Part shown: positions 1 to 8,900 of the stretch, in pieces
Layout of the letters: the number at the start of each line of letters is the position of its first letter
Numbering within the stretch: position 1 is the stretch's first letter
Source of the DNA: Candidatus Cybelea tumulisoli
Lineage (GTDB): Bacteria > Vulcanimicrobiota > Vulcanimicrobiia > Vulcanimicrobiales > Vulcanimicrobiaceae
NCBI GenBank assembly: GCA_003167155.1
Contig: PMTY01000166.1
Span: forward strand, 1 to 34,118
Length of the DNA: 34,118 bases
Direction: 5' to 3'
Made by a program: the position numbers and the translations under genes
The notes under the pieces: model-generated
What the model saw: the letters and a program-made list of their open reading frames with translations, nothing else
What the model was told of the DNA's origin: nothing
The model's database searches: none

Positions 1-183
1 GCGGCATACTCCGTCTATCAGCCGGCCGACTTCACGCAGATCGACGCCTACGCCGGCTATCGGCTGGCGACGTCGCTGCTGCTCGAGGTGCGCGGCTACA
101 ATCTCGGCAACGATCGCTACGCGCTCTACGCGGGATATCCGATGCCGGGACGCTCGGTGCAGATCGAGCTGCGGAGCCGATGA
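1..183 (+). CDS. TonB-dependent receptor, C-terminal end (partial)
   Basis: The window opens inside a reading frame that runs 60 codons to a TGA at 181-183. The visible residues alternate polar and hydrophobic positions with many aromatics and include the segment VRGYNLGNDRYALYAGYPMP, followed by RSVQIELRSR and the stop. The pattern 'N-L-x-N-xx-Y ... G-xx-M-P-G-R' is characteristic of the last strands of the beta-barrel of TonB-dependent outer-membrane receptors, with a C-terminal strand that inserts via the BAM machinery. The stop overlaps the ATG of the FecCD permease by ATGA, so receptor and ABC importer are one operon. The ligand cannot be read from this end; a corrinoid, heme or siderophore is expected from the partner genes. 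The plug domain and TonB box lie outside the window. Confidence 0.8.
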   Translation, partial: AAYSVYQPADFTQIDAYAGYRLATSLLLEVRGYNLGNDRYALYAGYPMPGRSVQIELRSR

Positions 184-1169
184 GAGCGGCGGCGCTTGCG
201 ATCTTGCCCCTCTTGGCTGCGATGTTGAGCCTGCTCGTCGGCGGAACCTCGCTCTCGCCGGCGGCGGTCACCTGGGCGCTGCTTCATCCACACGAGACCG
301 GCGTGCTGCACACGATCGTTTGGCAGCTTCGATTGCCGCGCGTCTGCATTGCCGCAACGGTTGGCGCGTCGCTCGCGCTCTGCGGAGCCGTCCTGCAAGG
401 CATGCTGCGCAACCCGCTCGTCGATCCTTATCTGACCGGCGTGAGCGCAGCCGCCGCCGCGGCAATCTCGATCGCGATCGTGGCGGGAGTCTCGGCGGCC
501 GCGACGCCCGGGATCGGCTTTGTCGCCGGTCTCGGTGCCGCACTCCTTGTGGCAGCACTCGCGCGCCGCGGTGGTGGAATCGATTCCAATCGTCTGATCC
601 TGGCCGGCATCTCGCTCTCAACGCTCTTTGCGGCAATCGTCACGTTGGCGCTCGTTCGCGCGCAATCCAACCAGTACGCCAGTGCGGTGGTAGCGTGGCT
701 GGCGGGTTCGATGGCCGGGCGCGGCTGGCCCGAGCTGGCAATGGCGGCCCCGTACGCGGCACTGGGAGCTGTGCTCGCGTTTGCGGTTGCCGCGCCGCTC
801 AACGCGTTGCGGATCGGCGAGCTTCGCGCGCGGGCAGTCGGGCTCAACGTCAATCGAGCACAATGGATCATGCTGGCCGCCTCATCGCTCTTGGCGGCCA
901 GCAGCGTCGTTCTTGCCGGGCTCGTCGGCTTCATCGGATTGATCGTTCCGCACATCGGCCGGCGGATCGTCGGTTCGGACGCTCGAGTGCTGCTGCCGGC
1001 CTGCGCGTCGATCGGCGCCGCGCTCTGCATGGTCGCCGATGCGATTTGCCGCCGAATCGTCGCGCCGGCGGAGCTCCCGATCGGCGTGTTATTGGCCTTT
1101 ATCGGCGTCCCCGCATTTCTCTATCTCTACCTTCGTCCGGCCAGCGCCTTGCGCCGCGACGCCGTTTGA
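180..1169 (+). CDS. FecCD-family ABC importer permease (BtuC/FhuB-like)
   Basis: This 329-residue integral inner-membrane protein is of normal length for the FecCD family, the permease that dimerises in vitamin B12, heme and ferric-siderophore importers. It has about ten hydrophobic segments. The family hallmarks are visible: the early LRLPR motif (residues about 50-54), then GAVLQGMLRNPLVDPYLTG, and late in the chain GLIVPHIGRRIVGSD, which is the cytoplasmic coupling loop that docks the ATPase, followed by DAICR and ELPIGVLLAFIGVPAFLYL. The ATG at 180 overlaps the receptor stop and the stop lies seven bases before the ATPase GTG. The presence of a B12-dependent MetH nearby makes a corrinoid substrate attractive, but this is inference; the binding protein that would settle it is not in the window. 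Confidence 0.9.
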   Translation: MRAAALAILPLLAAMLSLLVGGTSLSPAAVTWALLHPHETGVLHTIVWQLRLPRVCIAATVGASLALCGAVLQGMLRNPLVDPYLTGVSAAAAAAISIAIVAGVSAAATPGIGFVAGLGAALLVAALARRGGGIDSNRLILAGISLSTLFAAIVTLALVRAQSNQYASAVVAWLAGSMAGRGWPELAMAAPYAALGAVLAFAVAAPLNALRIGELRARAVGLNVNRAQWIMLAASSLLAASSVVLAGLVGFIGLIVPHIGRRIVGSDARVLLPACASIGAALCMVADAICRRIVAPAELPIGVLLAFIGVPAFLYLYLRPASALRRDAV

Positions 1170-1176
1170 GGTTCCC

Positions 1177-1956
1177 GTGATCGAGCTGCGCGACGTCACC
1201 CTCGACGTCGGCGGGCGCGCCCTTCTGCGCGATATCGACGCTCGCGTGGCGACCGGGGAGTTCGTCGCGCTGCTGGGGCGCAACGGGGCGGGCAAAACCA
1301 CGCTCCTTCGCGCGATTGCCGGGCTGCATCGCGTGCGCTGCGGCGCGATATCGCTCGACGGCGCGCCGGCCGCGCAACTGCGGGCGCTCGACCGGGCAAA
1401 GCGGATCGCGTTCGTTACCGGCGATGAAGTCTTTCTCGAGTCGCTGCTCGTTCGCGACGTGGTTTCGATCGGACGGTTCGCGCATCACCGCTGGTGGCAG
1501 TGGAACGCCGCGCCCAACGACGAGGATGCCGTCGACGGCGCCCTTGCCGCGGTGCGAATCGAAGCCTTCGCCGAACGACTCTTCTCTACGCTCAGCGCGG
1601 GTGAGCGACAACGCGTTTGGATTGCGCTGGGACTTGCCCAAGAGACTCCGATCCTGCTGCTCGACGAACCGACCAGTCATCTCGACGTCGGCGTCGCGCA
1701 CGAGATTCTCGCATTGCTTTGGCGATTGACGCGAGCGGGGAAGACCGTCGTCTGCGCGCTCCACGATATCAACGAAGCTGCGGGCTACGCCGACCGCATC
1801 GCCCTCTTAGGCGACGGAGCGCTGCTGGCGCTGGATTCGCCGGATGCGGTGCTCACCGGGCCTCTGCTGCAAAAAGCGTACGGAATCGCGTTCGCGCGGC
1901 GGCACGCGCTCTTACCTGCGTCAGTGCTTGCGGAGCGGCCGCACGTCGGAGCCTAA
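1177..1956 (+). CDS. FecCD-type importer ATP-binding protein (BtuD/FecE-like)
   Basis: This is the 259-residue ATPase that powers the preceding permease. I start it at GTG 1177 because TTTGAGG lies five bases upstream and the product then begins VIELRDVTLDVGG, as ABC ATPases do; longer frames would run through the permease. Walker A is GRNGAGKT (residues 34-41), the signature LSAGERQR (about 139-146), Walker B ILLLDEP followed by TSHLD (about 159-170), and the switch histidine sits in ALHD. An odd point is the Q-loop: the usual 'VPQ' appears as AFVTGDEVF, so the conserved glutamine seems to be missing. The 3' end overlaps the converging gene on the minus strand by 36 bases. Cytoplasmic, part of the importer complex. 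Confidence 0.9.
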   Translation: MIELRDVTLDVGGRALLRDIDARVATGEFVALLGRNGAGKTTLLRAIAGLHRVRCGAISLDGAPAAQLRALDRAKRIAFVTGDEVFLESLLVRDVVSIGRFAHHRWWQWNAAPNDEDAVDGALAAVRIEAFAERLFSTLSAGERQRVWIALGLAQETPILLLDEPTSHLDVGVAHEILALLWRLTRAGKTVVCALHDINEAAGYADRIALLGDGALLALDSPDAVLTGPLLQKAYGIAFARRHALLPASVLAERPHVGA

Positions 1957-2304
1957 CACCCACCGAACGGCCCCCCTCGAAGACCCGTTCGTAATCGAAA
2001 CGCCGACCGCATCGTCCGGCGTCGTAAAGAGCGGCGAGACGACATAGCCCGGGATGCAACTGACGACGTCGCCGTGCGTGCCGGGCGAAACCAGCAGGGC
2101 GTGCGGCAACATCGCTTGAGCTTCGTCGAACGATGCGGCGTGATACTCACGCAGGCGCGCGCGTGAATCCCAGATCAGCACGGCGGGATCGTCCGTCGTA
2201 CTATAGAGCACGACGTGTTCGCCCTTATGGACGCGACAGTCGGCCCGCGCATTGCCCGAGACCGAAATCAAGCAGACGATGAGGAAGAGAGACGCCTTAC
2301 GCAC
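1921..2304 (-). CDS. small secreted protein of unknown function
   Basis: I read a 127-residue protein starting at GTG 2304, which overlaps the stop of the upstream PP2C gene by eight bases and has GGGAAGG seven bases ahead. The start VRKASLFLIVCLISVSGNARA is a typical Sec signal peptide with a signal peptidase I site near ARA-D. The mature part is about 105 residues with two cysteines besides one at the mature N-terminus (DCRVHKGEHVVLY and VVSCIPGYVV) and no family I recognise. A longer start at 2394 is possible but would bury the signal peptide. It is probably translated with the phosphatase gene and exported to the periplasm. Its last 36 bases overlap the oppositely oriented ATPase gene. 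Function unknown. Confidence 0.6.
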   Translation of the reverse strand: MRKASLFLIVCLISVSGNARADCRVHKGEHVVLYSTTDDPAVLIWDSRARLREYHAASFDEAQAMLPHALLVSPGTHGDVVSCIPGYVVSPLFTTPDDAVGVSITNGSSRGAVRWVLGSDVRPLRKH

Positions 2305-3667
2305 TGGGCGCCTTCCCGTCGACGACGCGAATCGCAAGAATCGCCAAATCGTCGCCCACGCGATTCCCGCCGCGCGCTCGAACGTTGGCCGCAAGCTCGT
2401 CTGCGAGTTGCTGCGCCCCTGGGCTGGCCCGTTCGATCAGCTCCATCGCGCCCTGGTCGGAGAGCTGTTCGCCGGCAGCGTTGCGAACCTCGGTCAAACC
2501 GTCGGTCGCCAGCACGAGCGTATCGCCGGGCTGTAAGTAAATCGTCTCGGTCCCAAACGGCTCTTCCATGACCCCCAGGACCGGCCCGGTCACCGCGAGT
2601 TGGGCGACGCCGTTGGGACGGCGCACGAAAGCGGCATCGTGTCCGCCGCTGGCGTACGTCAAACGGAACGTGTCGGTATCGAGCACGCCGACGAACATCG
2701 AGACGAAGATGTATGGATCGCCGACCGCCTTGGAGAGGACGACGTTAAACTCCGTCAGGATTGCCGTCGGATCGCTATTGCGCAGCGCAATTGCGCGCAC
2801 CATGAACTTGATGAAGGCGGTAAGGACGGCTGCGTCGACGCCCTTTCCGCTAATGTCGGCAATCAAGATCAGCGCCCGGTTTTCTGAAAGGCGATAGACG
2901 TCGAACACGTCCCCGCCGACCGCGAGGTGGCTGCTCGCCGATAGGTAGGCGCTGCCGACGTCGCAATGCGGCAACGGAGTCGACTCGCTTTTGAAGGCGC
3001 GCTGGAGAATCTCGGTGACGGTGCGCTCTTCTTCGAGCTCGCGATTCAACCGCGAGCGGTACGTGTTAAGGACGATCGCGAACACGCCGAAGACGAGCAC
3101 CCACGCCGCGCGCAGGTAGGAGGAACGATCGAGTTGCTCCTGGGTGCTCAGAGCAAGCTCGTCGCCGGTACTTTCAAGCTCGCGGCGAATCGCCGCAGCC
3201 GTCAGCGTCTCGTAGTCGGCGAAGAGTTTGTTTCGCTTGTCCAACTCTTGCAAACGAAGTCGCGGATGCGCCAGCAGCGGTGCGGCAACGGTATCCCGCC
3301 ACTCGAGCTGAAGATGCGCGTAGTCGATGAGCAGCTTGTCGGCGCCGGGCAGCTCCTGTTCGCCCAGCGTCTTGCGAATCGCATCCTCCTTTGCATCGTA
3401 GCCGGCGGAGGCCGAACGGTATTCGGCGGTGTAGAACGGGTCGCGCGTCAAGAGGTAGCCGCGCAGCGAGTTCTCTTCGTCGATTTGTAGGCGCAGCAAC
3501 TCTTCGAGATCGATCTGGGCCTGCTGGATCTGCGACTGGCGCGTGAACGTGTTGGCGATCTGCGCCCGCGTTTCAAACGTTCCCTCGACGGCAAAACCGA
3601 GCGAGAGAAGCAAGAAGCCAGTCAACAACATCGTCCCCGTGACGCGCACGAATGGGCCGTTTCTCAT
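2297..3667 (-). CDS. CHASE3-PP2C serine/threonine phosphatase (SpoIIE/RsbU-like)
   Basis: A 456-residue membrane sensor phosphatase. A first membrane helix (about 13-30) and a second (about 185-201) bracket an extracytoplasmic helical region (about 38-175) with the CHASE3 flavour, for example EENSLRGYLLTRDPFY. A short linker leads to a PP2C/SpoIIE domain (about 235-448). The metal-binding acidic motifs are intact: GGDVFDVY (D253, D256), ADISGKGVDAAVL (D271), ATDGLTE (D389) and GDDLAILA (D439-D440). In this family the enzyme dephosphorylates an anti-sigma-factor antagonist to release a stress sigma factor. No anti-sigma kinase or antagonist gene is adjacent, so the partner is elsewhere. It is divergent from nagA and co-directional with the small secreted gene that overlaps its stop. 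Confidence 0.88.
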   Translation of the reverse strand: MRNGPFVRVTGTMLLTGFLLLSLGFAVEGTFETRAQIANTFTRQSQIQQAQIDLEELLRLQIDEENSLRGYLLTRDPFYTAEYRSASAGYDAKEDAIRKTLGEQELPGADKLLIDYAHLQLEWRDTVAAPLLAHPRLRLQELDKRNKLFADYETLTAAAIRRELESTGDELALSTQEQLDRSSYLRAAWVLVFGVFAIVLNTYRSRLNRELEEERTVTEILQRAFKSESTPLPHCDVGSAYLSASSHLAVGGDVFDVYRLSENRALILIADISGKGVDAAVLTAFIKFMVRAIALRNSDPTAILTEFNVVLSKAVGDPYIFVSMFVGVLDTDTFRLTYASGGHDAAFVRRPNGVAQLAVTGPVLGVMEEPFGTETIYLQPGDTLVLATDGLTEVRNAAGEQLSDQGAMELIERASPGAQQLADELAANVRARGGNRVGDDLAILAIRVVDGKAPSA

Positions 3668-3700
3668 AAACGCCTCACGAGGATAGTCGAAGAACAGCGG

Positions 3701-3714
3701 GCTGTGTACAGCCG
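3701..3714. promoter_or_regulatory. 6-2-6 palindrome in the PP2C/nagA intergenic region
   Basis: The 14 bases GGCTGTGTACAGCC form a perfect inverted repeat with a two-base centre. They lie 34 bases upstream of the phosphatase start and about 160 bases upstream of the nagA start, in the only intergenic stretch longer than 200 bases. A second, weaker palindrome GGTTT-TT-AAACC follows at 3727-3738. The symmetry suits a dimeric repressor operator, but no regulator gene is adjacent, and a hairpin acting in RNA is equally possible. Confidence 0.4.
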
Positions 3715-3770
3715 AGTCGGAACCACGGTTTTTAAACCCTACGACGCTGGCGGCATTTTATCCGTCTTTT

Positions 3771-3842
3771 CGTCCCCTTGGTGCGAGGCGGCACCTCAGG
3801 GCCCACGACGGCCAAAGGCCAGGGCATGCGCCCCCGGGGACG
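3771..3842 (+). promoter_or_regulatory. GC-rich, multiply self-complementary leader upstream of nagA
   Basis: CGTCCCC at 3771-3777 is the exact complement of GGGGACG at 3836-3842. Between them are three further hairpins: GGTGC/GCACC (3780-3784 with 3791-3795), GGCC-AAA-GGCC (3810-3820) and GGGC-ATGC-GCCC (3822-3833). The result could fold as a closed multibranch element ending 34 bases before the nagA ATG at 3877. It matches no riboswitch consensus I know. The frame through it stays open to the nagA gene, but the encoded residues are unlike the conserved NagA start, so I treat it as leader. Nothing else is visible between 3668 and 3876. Confidence 0.35.
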
Positions 3843-3876
3843 AGGCGCTGGGGCTAATTCGCCGAACCCGAGCGTA

Positions 3877-5019
3877 ATGTCCAAACGCCTGCTTGGGCCC
3901 GCCTTTATTGCGGTCGGCGATGGAACGTCGACGTTCGGGCGTTTGGCAATCGAAGACGGCCGGATCGTTGGCGTTCTTGCAGCCGATGGCCCTTCCGACT
4001 ATCCGCTGCCGACCGGAAGCACGATCGCTCCCGGCATGATCGACGTGCACACCAACGGCGCCGGCGCCTATCTTTTCAATCGAGATCAAGGCAACGCCGT
4101 CGCAGTTGCCGGCACCGCGTATGCGCAGACCGGGACGACGGGCTTCGTGGCGAGCGTCATGACCGCTCCGTGGGAGTCGATGCTCCACGCCGCATCGGAG
4201 ATCGTCGAGGCGGCAAACCAGTTGGAGGAGGATTGGCCAAACGGCGCTCGCTGTCTCGGCGTGCATTTTGAAGGCCCATTCCTCAACCCAAAATTCCGGC
4301 GCATTCATCGTAACGAGTGGCTCCTTACTGCCGGCGCAGCCCGCGCGCAAGAAATGGTCGATTCGTGCAAAGGCGGCTGCCTGTTGGTAACGATGGCCCC
4401 GGAGATCGACGGCGCGAGTGAAGCGCTCCGCGTTTTCTTAGAGAACGGCGTAGTCTGCTCGGCCGGTCACACCGGTGCGCGCTATCGTGAAGGAATGCTG
4501 GCAATCGGGTTGGGCTTTCGGTCGTTGACGCACGCATTCAATGGGATGCCGCCGCTCGACCATCGCGACCCTTCGATCCTGGCAGCCTTCATCCAAGACC
4601 GGCGTACGCTCGTGCAAGTGATCTGCGACGGCTTTCACGTCTCGCCGGTCATGATCGACATCCTGCACCGAACGCTGGGCGATCGGGTCGTGCTGGTAAC
4701 CGATGCGATGCCCGCGGCCGATCCGGGCTACCACATCGATGGCGGCGTGGTGCGCTCGGCCGACGGAACGATCGCCGGGAGCGCACTTCGCATGGACGAA
4801 GCGCTGCGGAACTATATGTCGTACGCGCAGATTCCGTTCGCCGCAGCAATCGTTGCAGCAACCTACGCGCCCGCACGATTGATTCGGCACGACGCCGAAC
4901 TAGGCCGTATCGCGCGCGACGCGCGCGCCGACCTCTCCTTCTGGAATAAGGAGTATCACGTGATCGCAACGATGGTCGGCGGCCGCTTCGTCTACAACCA
5001 GATCGAAGTCGCCGCCTAG
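3877..5019 (+). CDS. nagA: N-acetylglucosamine-6-phosphate deacetylase
   Basis: This 380-residue cytoplasmic amidohydrolase removes acetate from GlcNAc-6-phosphate to give glucosamine-6-phosphate in amino sugar and cell-wall recycling. The start at ATG 3877 gives MSKRLLGPAFIAV, which fits the family better than the longer open frame. The amidohydrolase landmarks are all present: PGMIDVHTNGAG (H58), VHFEGPFLN (E132), VCSAGHTGA (H198), LTHAFNGMPP (H219), ICDGFHV (H254) and the catalytic aspartate in VLVTDAMPA (D276), followed by GSALRMDEALRN. The C-terminus ADLSFWNKEYHVIATMVGGR closes the small beta-sandwich domain. No nagB, nagE or sugar transporter is adjacent. It converges on the TSUP gene with a 14-base gap and no obvious terminator. 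Confidence 0.93.
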   Translation: MSKRLLGPAFIAVGDGTSTFGRLAIEDGRIVGVLAADGPSDYPLPTGSTIAPGMIDVHTNGAGAYLFNRDQGNAVAVAGTAYAQTGTTGFVASVMTAPWESMLHAASEIVEAANQLEEDWPNGARCLGVHFEGPFLNPKFRRIHRNEWLLTAGAARAQEMVDSCKGGCLLVTMAPEIDGASEALRVFLENGVVCSAGHTGARYREGMLAIGLGFRSLTHAFNGMPPLDHRDPSILAAFIQDRRTLVQVICDGFHVSPVMIDILHRTLGDRVVLVTDAMPAADPGYHIDGGVVRSADGTIAGSALRMDEALRNYMSYAQIPFAAAIVAATYAPARLIRHDAELGRIARDARADLSFWNKEYHVIATMVGGRFVYNQIEVAA

Positions 5020-5033
5020 CAAAGGGTTCCCCG

Positions 5034-5921
5034 TCAAGCCTCGTAGGCGTATTCGGTGGTCTCCGGACGCGGCGCGAAGGCGGAGCGCAGCATTACGTAA
5101 CTCGCGTAGAGCACGACGACGACCACGAGCCAGCGTACCGCGCCCAGCGGCAGCGACTTCACGATATAGGCGGCGATCAGCACGCCGGGAATTCCTCCGA
5201 GCGTTAGGCCCAAGACGGCACGCATCGAGATCGCATCGAAGCGGATAAAGCGCAAGCTCGCAATCGGCATCAGAAACGCGCACGACCCCATCATGATCGG
5301 GAAGGCCGCGATCGGACTCATCCCTAGCAGGCTCACCATGATCATGCATGGAGCGTAGAGTCCGATTCCGAGCGTCATCAGCGCGCCGAGGCAGAAGTTA
5401 ATCGCGACGGCGATCCAGAGGCGCGGACCGTCGAGGCCGAGCGCAGTTCCGGTCAATCCGAAGTGGCTGCCCTTATATGCCGTGAGGATGAAGAGCACGG
5501 CCGCGACCAGGAGCGCCGTCCCCATGCCGATCTGCACGTAGCGGCGCGGCAAGCGAGCGACGAATCCCGCACCGAGCCAGGCGCCCGCGATCGAAGCCAC
5601 GATCAGCAGCAGCAACGTTTTGGGCTCGACCGCCACGATAACGATGTAGATGAGCGCCTCGACGACCGTCGGAAGCGCGTGCCCCACGTTGAGCGTGCCG
5701 GGAATGCGCTCGTCGGGCACCGCCCGGAAGAACTTAAAGAGCGAGGTCGTTACCGCGAACGACCCGATACCGAGCGTGTCCAAAAAATCGGTAACAAAAC
5801 CGATCGCGCCCAGCAACGGCGTCGGTGCCGGGCTCTTATACCGCGGCAGCGCCCGGACCAGGGCCACGATTAACACGAGCGCGACGAGGACGAGCGCGAC
5901 GACGAGAAGCGTGTGCGTCAT
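5034..5921 (-). CDS. TSUP (TauE/SafE) family membrane transporter
   Basis: A 295-residue polytopic membrane protein with about eight hydrophobic helices in two related halves, as in the TauE/SafE/TSUP family, whose members export sulfite, sulfoacetate or related organosulfur anions. Recognisable pieces are GAIGFVTDFLDTLGIGSFA near residue 38 of the first half, GLYAPCMIMVSLLGMSPIAAFPIMMG in the second half (split here for description: GLYAPCMIMV, then LLGMSPIAAFPIMMG) and GGIPGVLIAAYIVKSLPLG. It starts at ATG 5921, 38 bases downstream of the metH stop with a GC-rich hairpin in between. Lying last in the cysK-asparaginase-metH series, it is a reasonable candidate for sulfite or sulfur-compound efflux, though substrate is inferred only from position. 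Confidence 0.85.
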   Translation of the reverse strand: MTHTLLVVALVLVALVLIVALVRALPRYKSPAPTPLLGAIGFVTDFLDTLGIGSFAVTTSLFKFFRAVPDERIPGTLNVGHALPTVVEALIYIVIVAVEPKTLLLLIVASIAGAWLGAGFVARLPRRYVQIGMGTALLVAAVLFILTAYKGSHFGLTGTALGLDGPRLWIAVAINFCLGALMTLGIGLYAPCMIMVSLLGMSPIAAFPIMMGSCAFLMPIASLRFIRFDAISMRAVLGLTLGGIPGVLIAAYIVKSLPLGAVRWLVVVVVLYASYVMLRSAFAPRPETTEYAYEA

Positions 5922-5946
5922 GGTTGCAGACGGTACGCCCAGAAAG

Positions 5947-5975
5947 CGCCGCGGCCTGCTTAGCCGGCCGCGGCG
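5947..5975 (-). terminator. 10-bp GC hairpin at the metH stop codon (weak terminator or attenuator)
   Basis: CGCCGCGGCC at 5947-5956 is perfectly complementary to GGCCGCGGCG at 5966-5975, with a nine-base loop that contains the metH stop (5960-5962). On the minus strand the stem is followed only by a short pyrimidine stretch (CTTTCT), not a run of T, so full intrinsic termination is doubtful. It may limit read-through into, or stabilise mRNA ahead of, the TSUP gene. High local GC makes chance symmetry easier, hence the low confidence. Confidence 0.4.
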
Positions 5976-8900
5976 GCGACCTCCCGCGTTGCCGCGGCGT
6001 TAAAGTAGGCTGCCTTGTGGTGATGCATCACGATGGCGGCCGTCGACTGCTCGGGGACGATTTGGAATGCCGGCGTTAGGATGACGCCGATCTTCGCCGT
6101 CGCGTCGAGCAGCCGGAAGACCACTTCGTGCTGTCCTAGATCGGGGCAGGCTCCGTAGCCCCAGGAATACCGCTTTCCGCGGCCGTTTTCCAGCCCCAAC
6201 TCGCGGCGAATGTGACGGTGGGCGTACTCGGCGAGCGCCTCGGCGGCCTGTACCGAAAAACCATGCACGAAGTACGACTCACTATAGTCGCCGGCCGCCT
6301 GTAATGCTTCGGTCCGTTGCGCCGCGTTGCGTCCAACGGTCACGATCTGCAATGCCACGACGTCGCTGGGACCACCCTCGCGCGGCTCGCGCACATAATC
6401 CGCCAGGCTCAAGTGCTCTCCGCCGATTTGGCGCGGAAACTCCATGCGGGCAATCTCGTTGGCCGGCTGCGCCGGATCGTACAGGATGACGTCGTTGCCT
6501 AAACCAGCCGCGGGGAAGTACCCGTACACCACCTTCGCCTCGAGCAGACCGTTCCCAATCGCTTCGGCTTGGTAGCGCGCAAGGCGAGGCTCGAACTCTT
6601 CGGCGACGAGCCGTTGGAACGCGTCGCCTTTGGTGTTCGCCGCTCCCCACGAAAGACGATACAGGCTGCGCAGATCGAAGCAGGGCCAGAGCTCGCGCAG
6701 ATCGATTCGATCCAGCACGCGAACGCCCCAAAACGGCGGTTGCGGAACTTGCGCGTGGTCAGCCTTGACCGCAGAGATCCCCGGTGCCCGCGTTGGTACG
6801 GGCGCGGAGCGCCGCTGGCTCTGCGCAAAAGCTTCGCCCTTCGCCCGCTCGACCAGATCTAGCCGGCGTTGCGGCTCACTCGTGAGCGCATCCACAAGTT
6901 CGAGCCCTTCGAACGCATCGCGCGCGTAAAAGACGCCCGGCGCGAAAAAGCGCGTGCCTCCCTCCAAAAGCGCGATGCGCCGGCCAAAGTCCCGGTTGAT
7001 CGCCGCTCCGCCGATGATGACCGGGAATGCTAAACCGCGCGCATCCTGTTCCTCCAGGCAGACCGGCATCTGTTTGCTGGTCGAAACCAAAAGCGCGGAG
7101 AGGCCGATGGCATCGGCCCGCACCTCCACGGCCTTCTCGAGAATCGTATTCATGGGAACCTGTTTGCCAAGGTCGTGGACCGTGTAGCCATTGTTGGCAA
7201 GGATCGTGTGCACCAGGTTCTTTCCGATGTCGTGCACGTCGCCGAAGACCGTGGCCAGGACGACGGTGCCTTTCGTCGTGCCTTCGGTACGCTCGAGGAA
7301 TTGCTCGAGGTGCGCGACGGCCTTCTTCATCACCTCGGCCGATTGCAAGACGAACGGTAGAATTAATTCACCCTTGCCGAATCGATCGCCGACGTCTTTC
7401 ATCGCGGGTAAAAGAATTTCGTTGAGAACCGCTACCGGCGTTCTCTCCAGCATGGCTTCGTCGATCTTCGCCTCGATGCCGTCTTTTCGGCGCCGCAGAA
7501 TCGCCTGGTGAATTCGCTCGGCGACCGTCGTCTCTTCCGCCGCCTGCTCCTCGGCAGCGTCGGTCTCGGATCGACCGCCCGACGCTTCGCGCTCGAAATG
7601 TTCGATGAGGCGCGCCAGCGCATCGGGTCGCCGATTATAAACGAGGTCGTCACAAAGCTCGCGAACCGTCGAATCGATCTCGAAGTACGGAACGATTTCT
7701 TTGGGATGGACGAGCGCGCAATCCAAGCCTGCCTCGACGCAATGATGCAGGAAGACCGAGTTCAGCGCGGCGCGAGCGTTGGGCCGCAGGCCGAACGAAA
7801 CGTTGGAGACCCCAAGCGAGGTGAGCGGGCCCTGCAACTCGCGCTTGATGAGGCGAATTCCCTCGATCGTTTCGACGGCGGAGTCCAAGAACTCGGGCTC
7901 GCCGGTTGCCAGCGTGAAGGTGAGATCGTCGAAGATCAACGCGCCTGGCGGAAGACCGTACTCGCCGACGGCAATCTCATAGATTCGGCGAGCGACTTCG
8001 AGCTTGCGTTGCGCCGTTTTCGCCATTCCGCTTTCGTCGATCGTCAAGGCGACGACCGCCGCACCATGCTCGCGCGCAAGCGGTAAAACGGCGTCGAGCT
8101 TTGCGCGCCCCGACTCGAGATGCACGGAGTTAAGAATCGCCCGGCCGGGGTAGTTTTGCAGTGCGACTTCGAGCACTTTTGGCTCGGTCGAATCGATCGC
8201 GAGCGGGGCCTCGATGGATTGCGCGAGCCGTCGTACGAGCTCGCGCATCTGTTCGTCTTCGTCGGGCCGCTCGGTCAGCGCGCAGCAGACGTCGAGCACG
8301 TGCGCGCCGCCCTCTACTTGCTCTCGCGCGATCAGCACGACGTCGTCATACCGGTCCTCGAGGAGCAACCGCTTCACCTTCCGTGATCCTTGGGCGTTGA
8401 TGCGCTCGCCGACGATGAGCGGTCGCGGCTGCTGCTCCAGCGAGATTGCCGTCATCGCCGACGCGACCTCTTGCGGGCGTTGCGCACGCGGTCGATTCTT
8501 ACGCTCGATCGACAAGACGGCTTGGCGAAGCGCGCTGATATGCGCGGGCGTCGTACCGCAGCAGCCGCCAACCGCTTCGACGCCGAAATCGCGCACGAAC
8601 GCTACGAGCTCGGCGGCCAGCTCCTGCGGACCTTCGGGATAGATCGTCTCACCCTGCGGACCCATGAGGGGAAGGCCCGCATTCGGTATGACGCTCACGA
8701 AGCAGCGCGACGTTTCGCAGAGGTAGCGAATCGAATCACGCATCTGCGATGGGCCGGTCGAACAGTTGAGGCCGACGACGTCGATGGGCAGCGCGTCGAG
8801 CGTCGCGCGAATCGCGCTGATGTCGGTGCCCAGCAGCATGCGGCCGTCGGTAATGAGCGTCGGCTGCGCTTGAATCGGCACGCGGCGCAAACCGCGTTCG

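Noticed and set aside
3771-3842. Possible tRNA, because a 7-bp closing stem encloses three hairpins in 72 bases
   Set aside because: There is no 7-base anticodon or T-loop consensus (no TTC-purine-A) and the inner stems have the wrong sizes.
3834-3876. Possible guanidine-III riboswitch from the string GGGGACGAGGCGC before nagA
   Set aside because: The downstream AGGACAAG-type conserved half is absent and nagA is not a guanidine-related gene.
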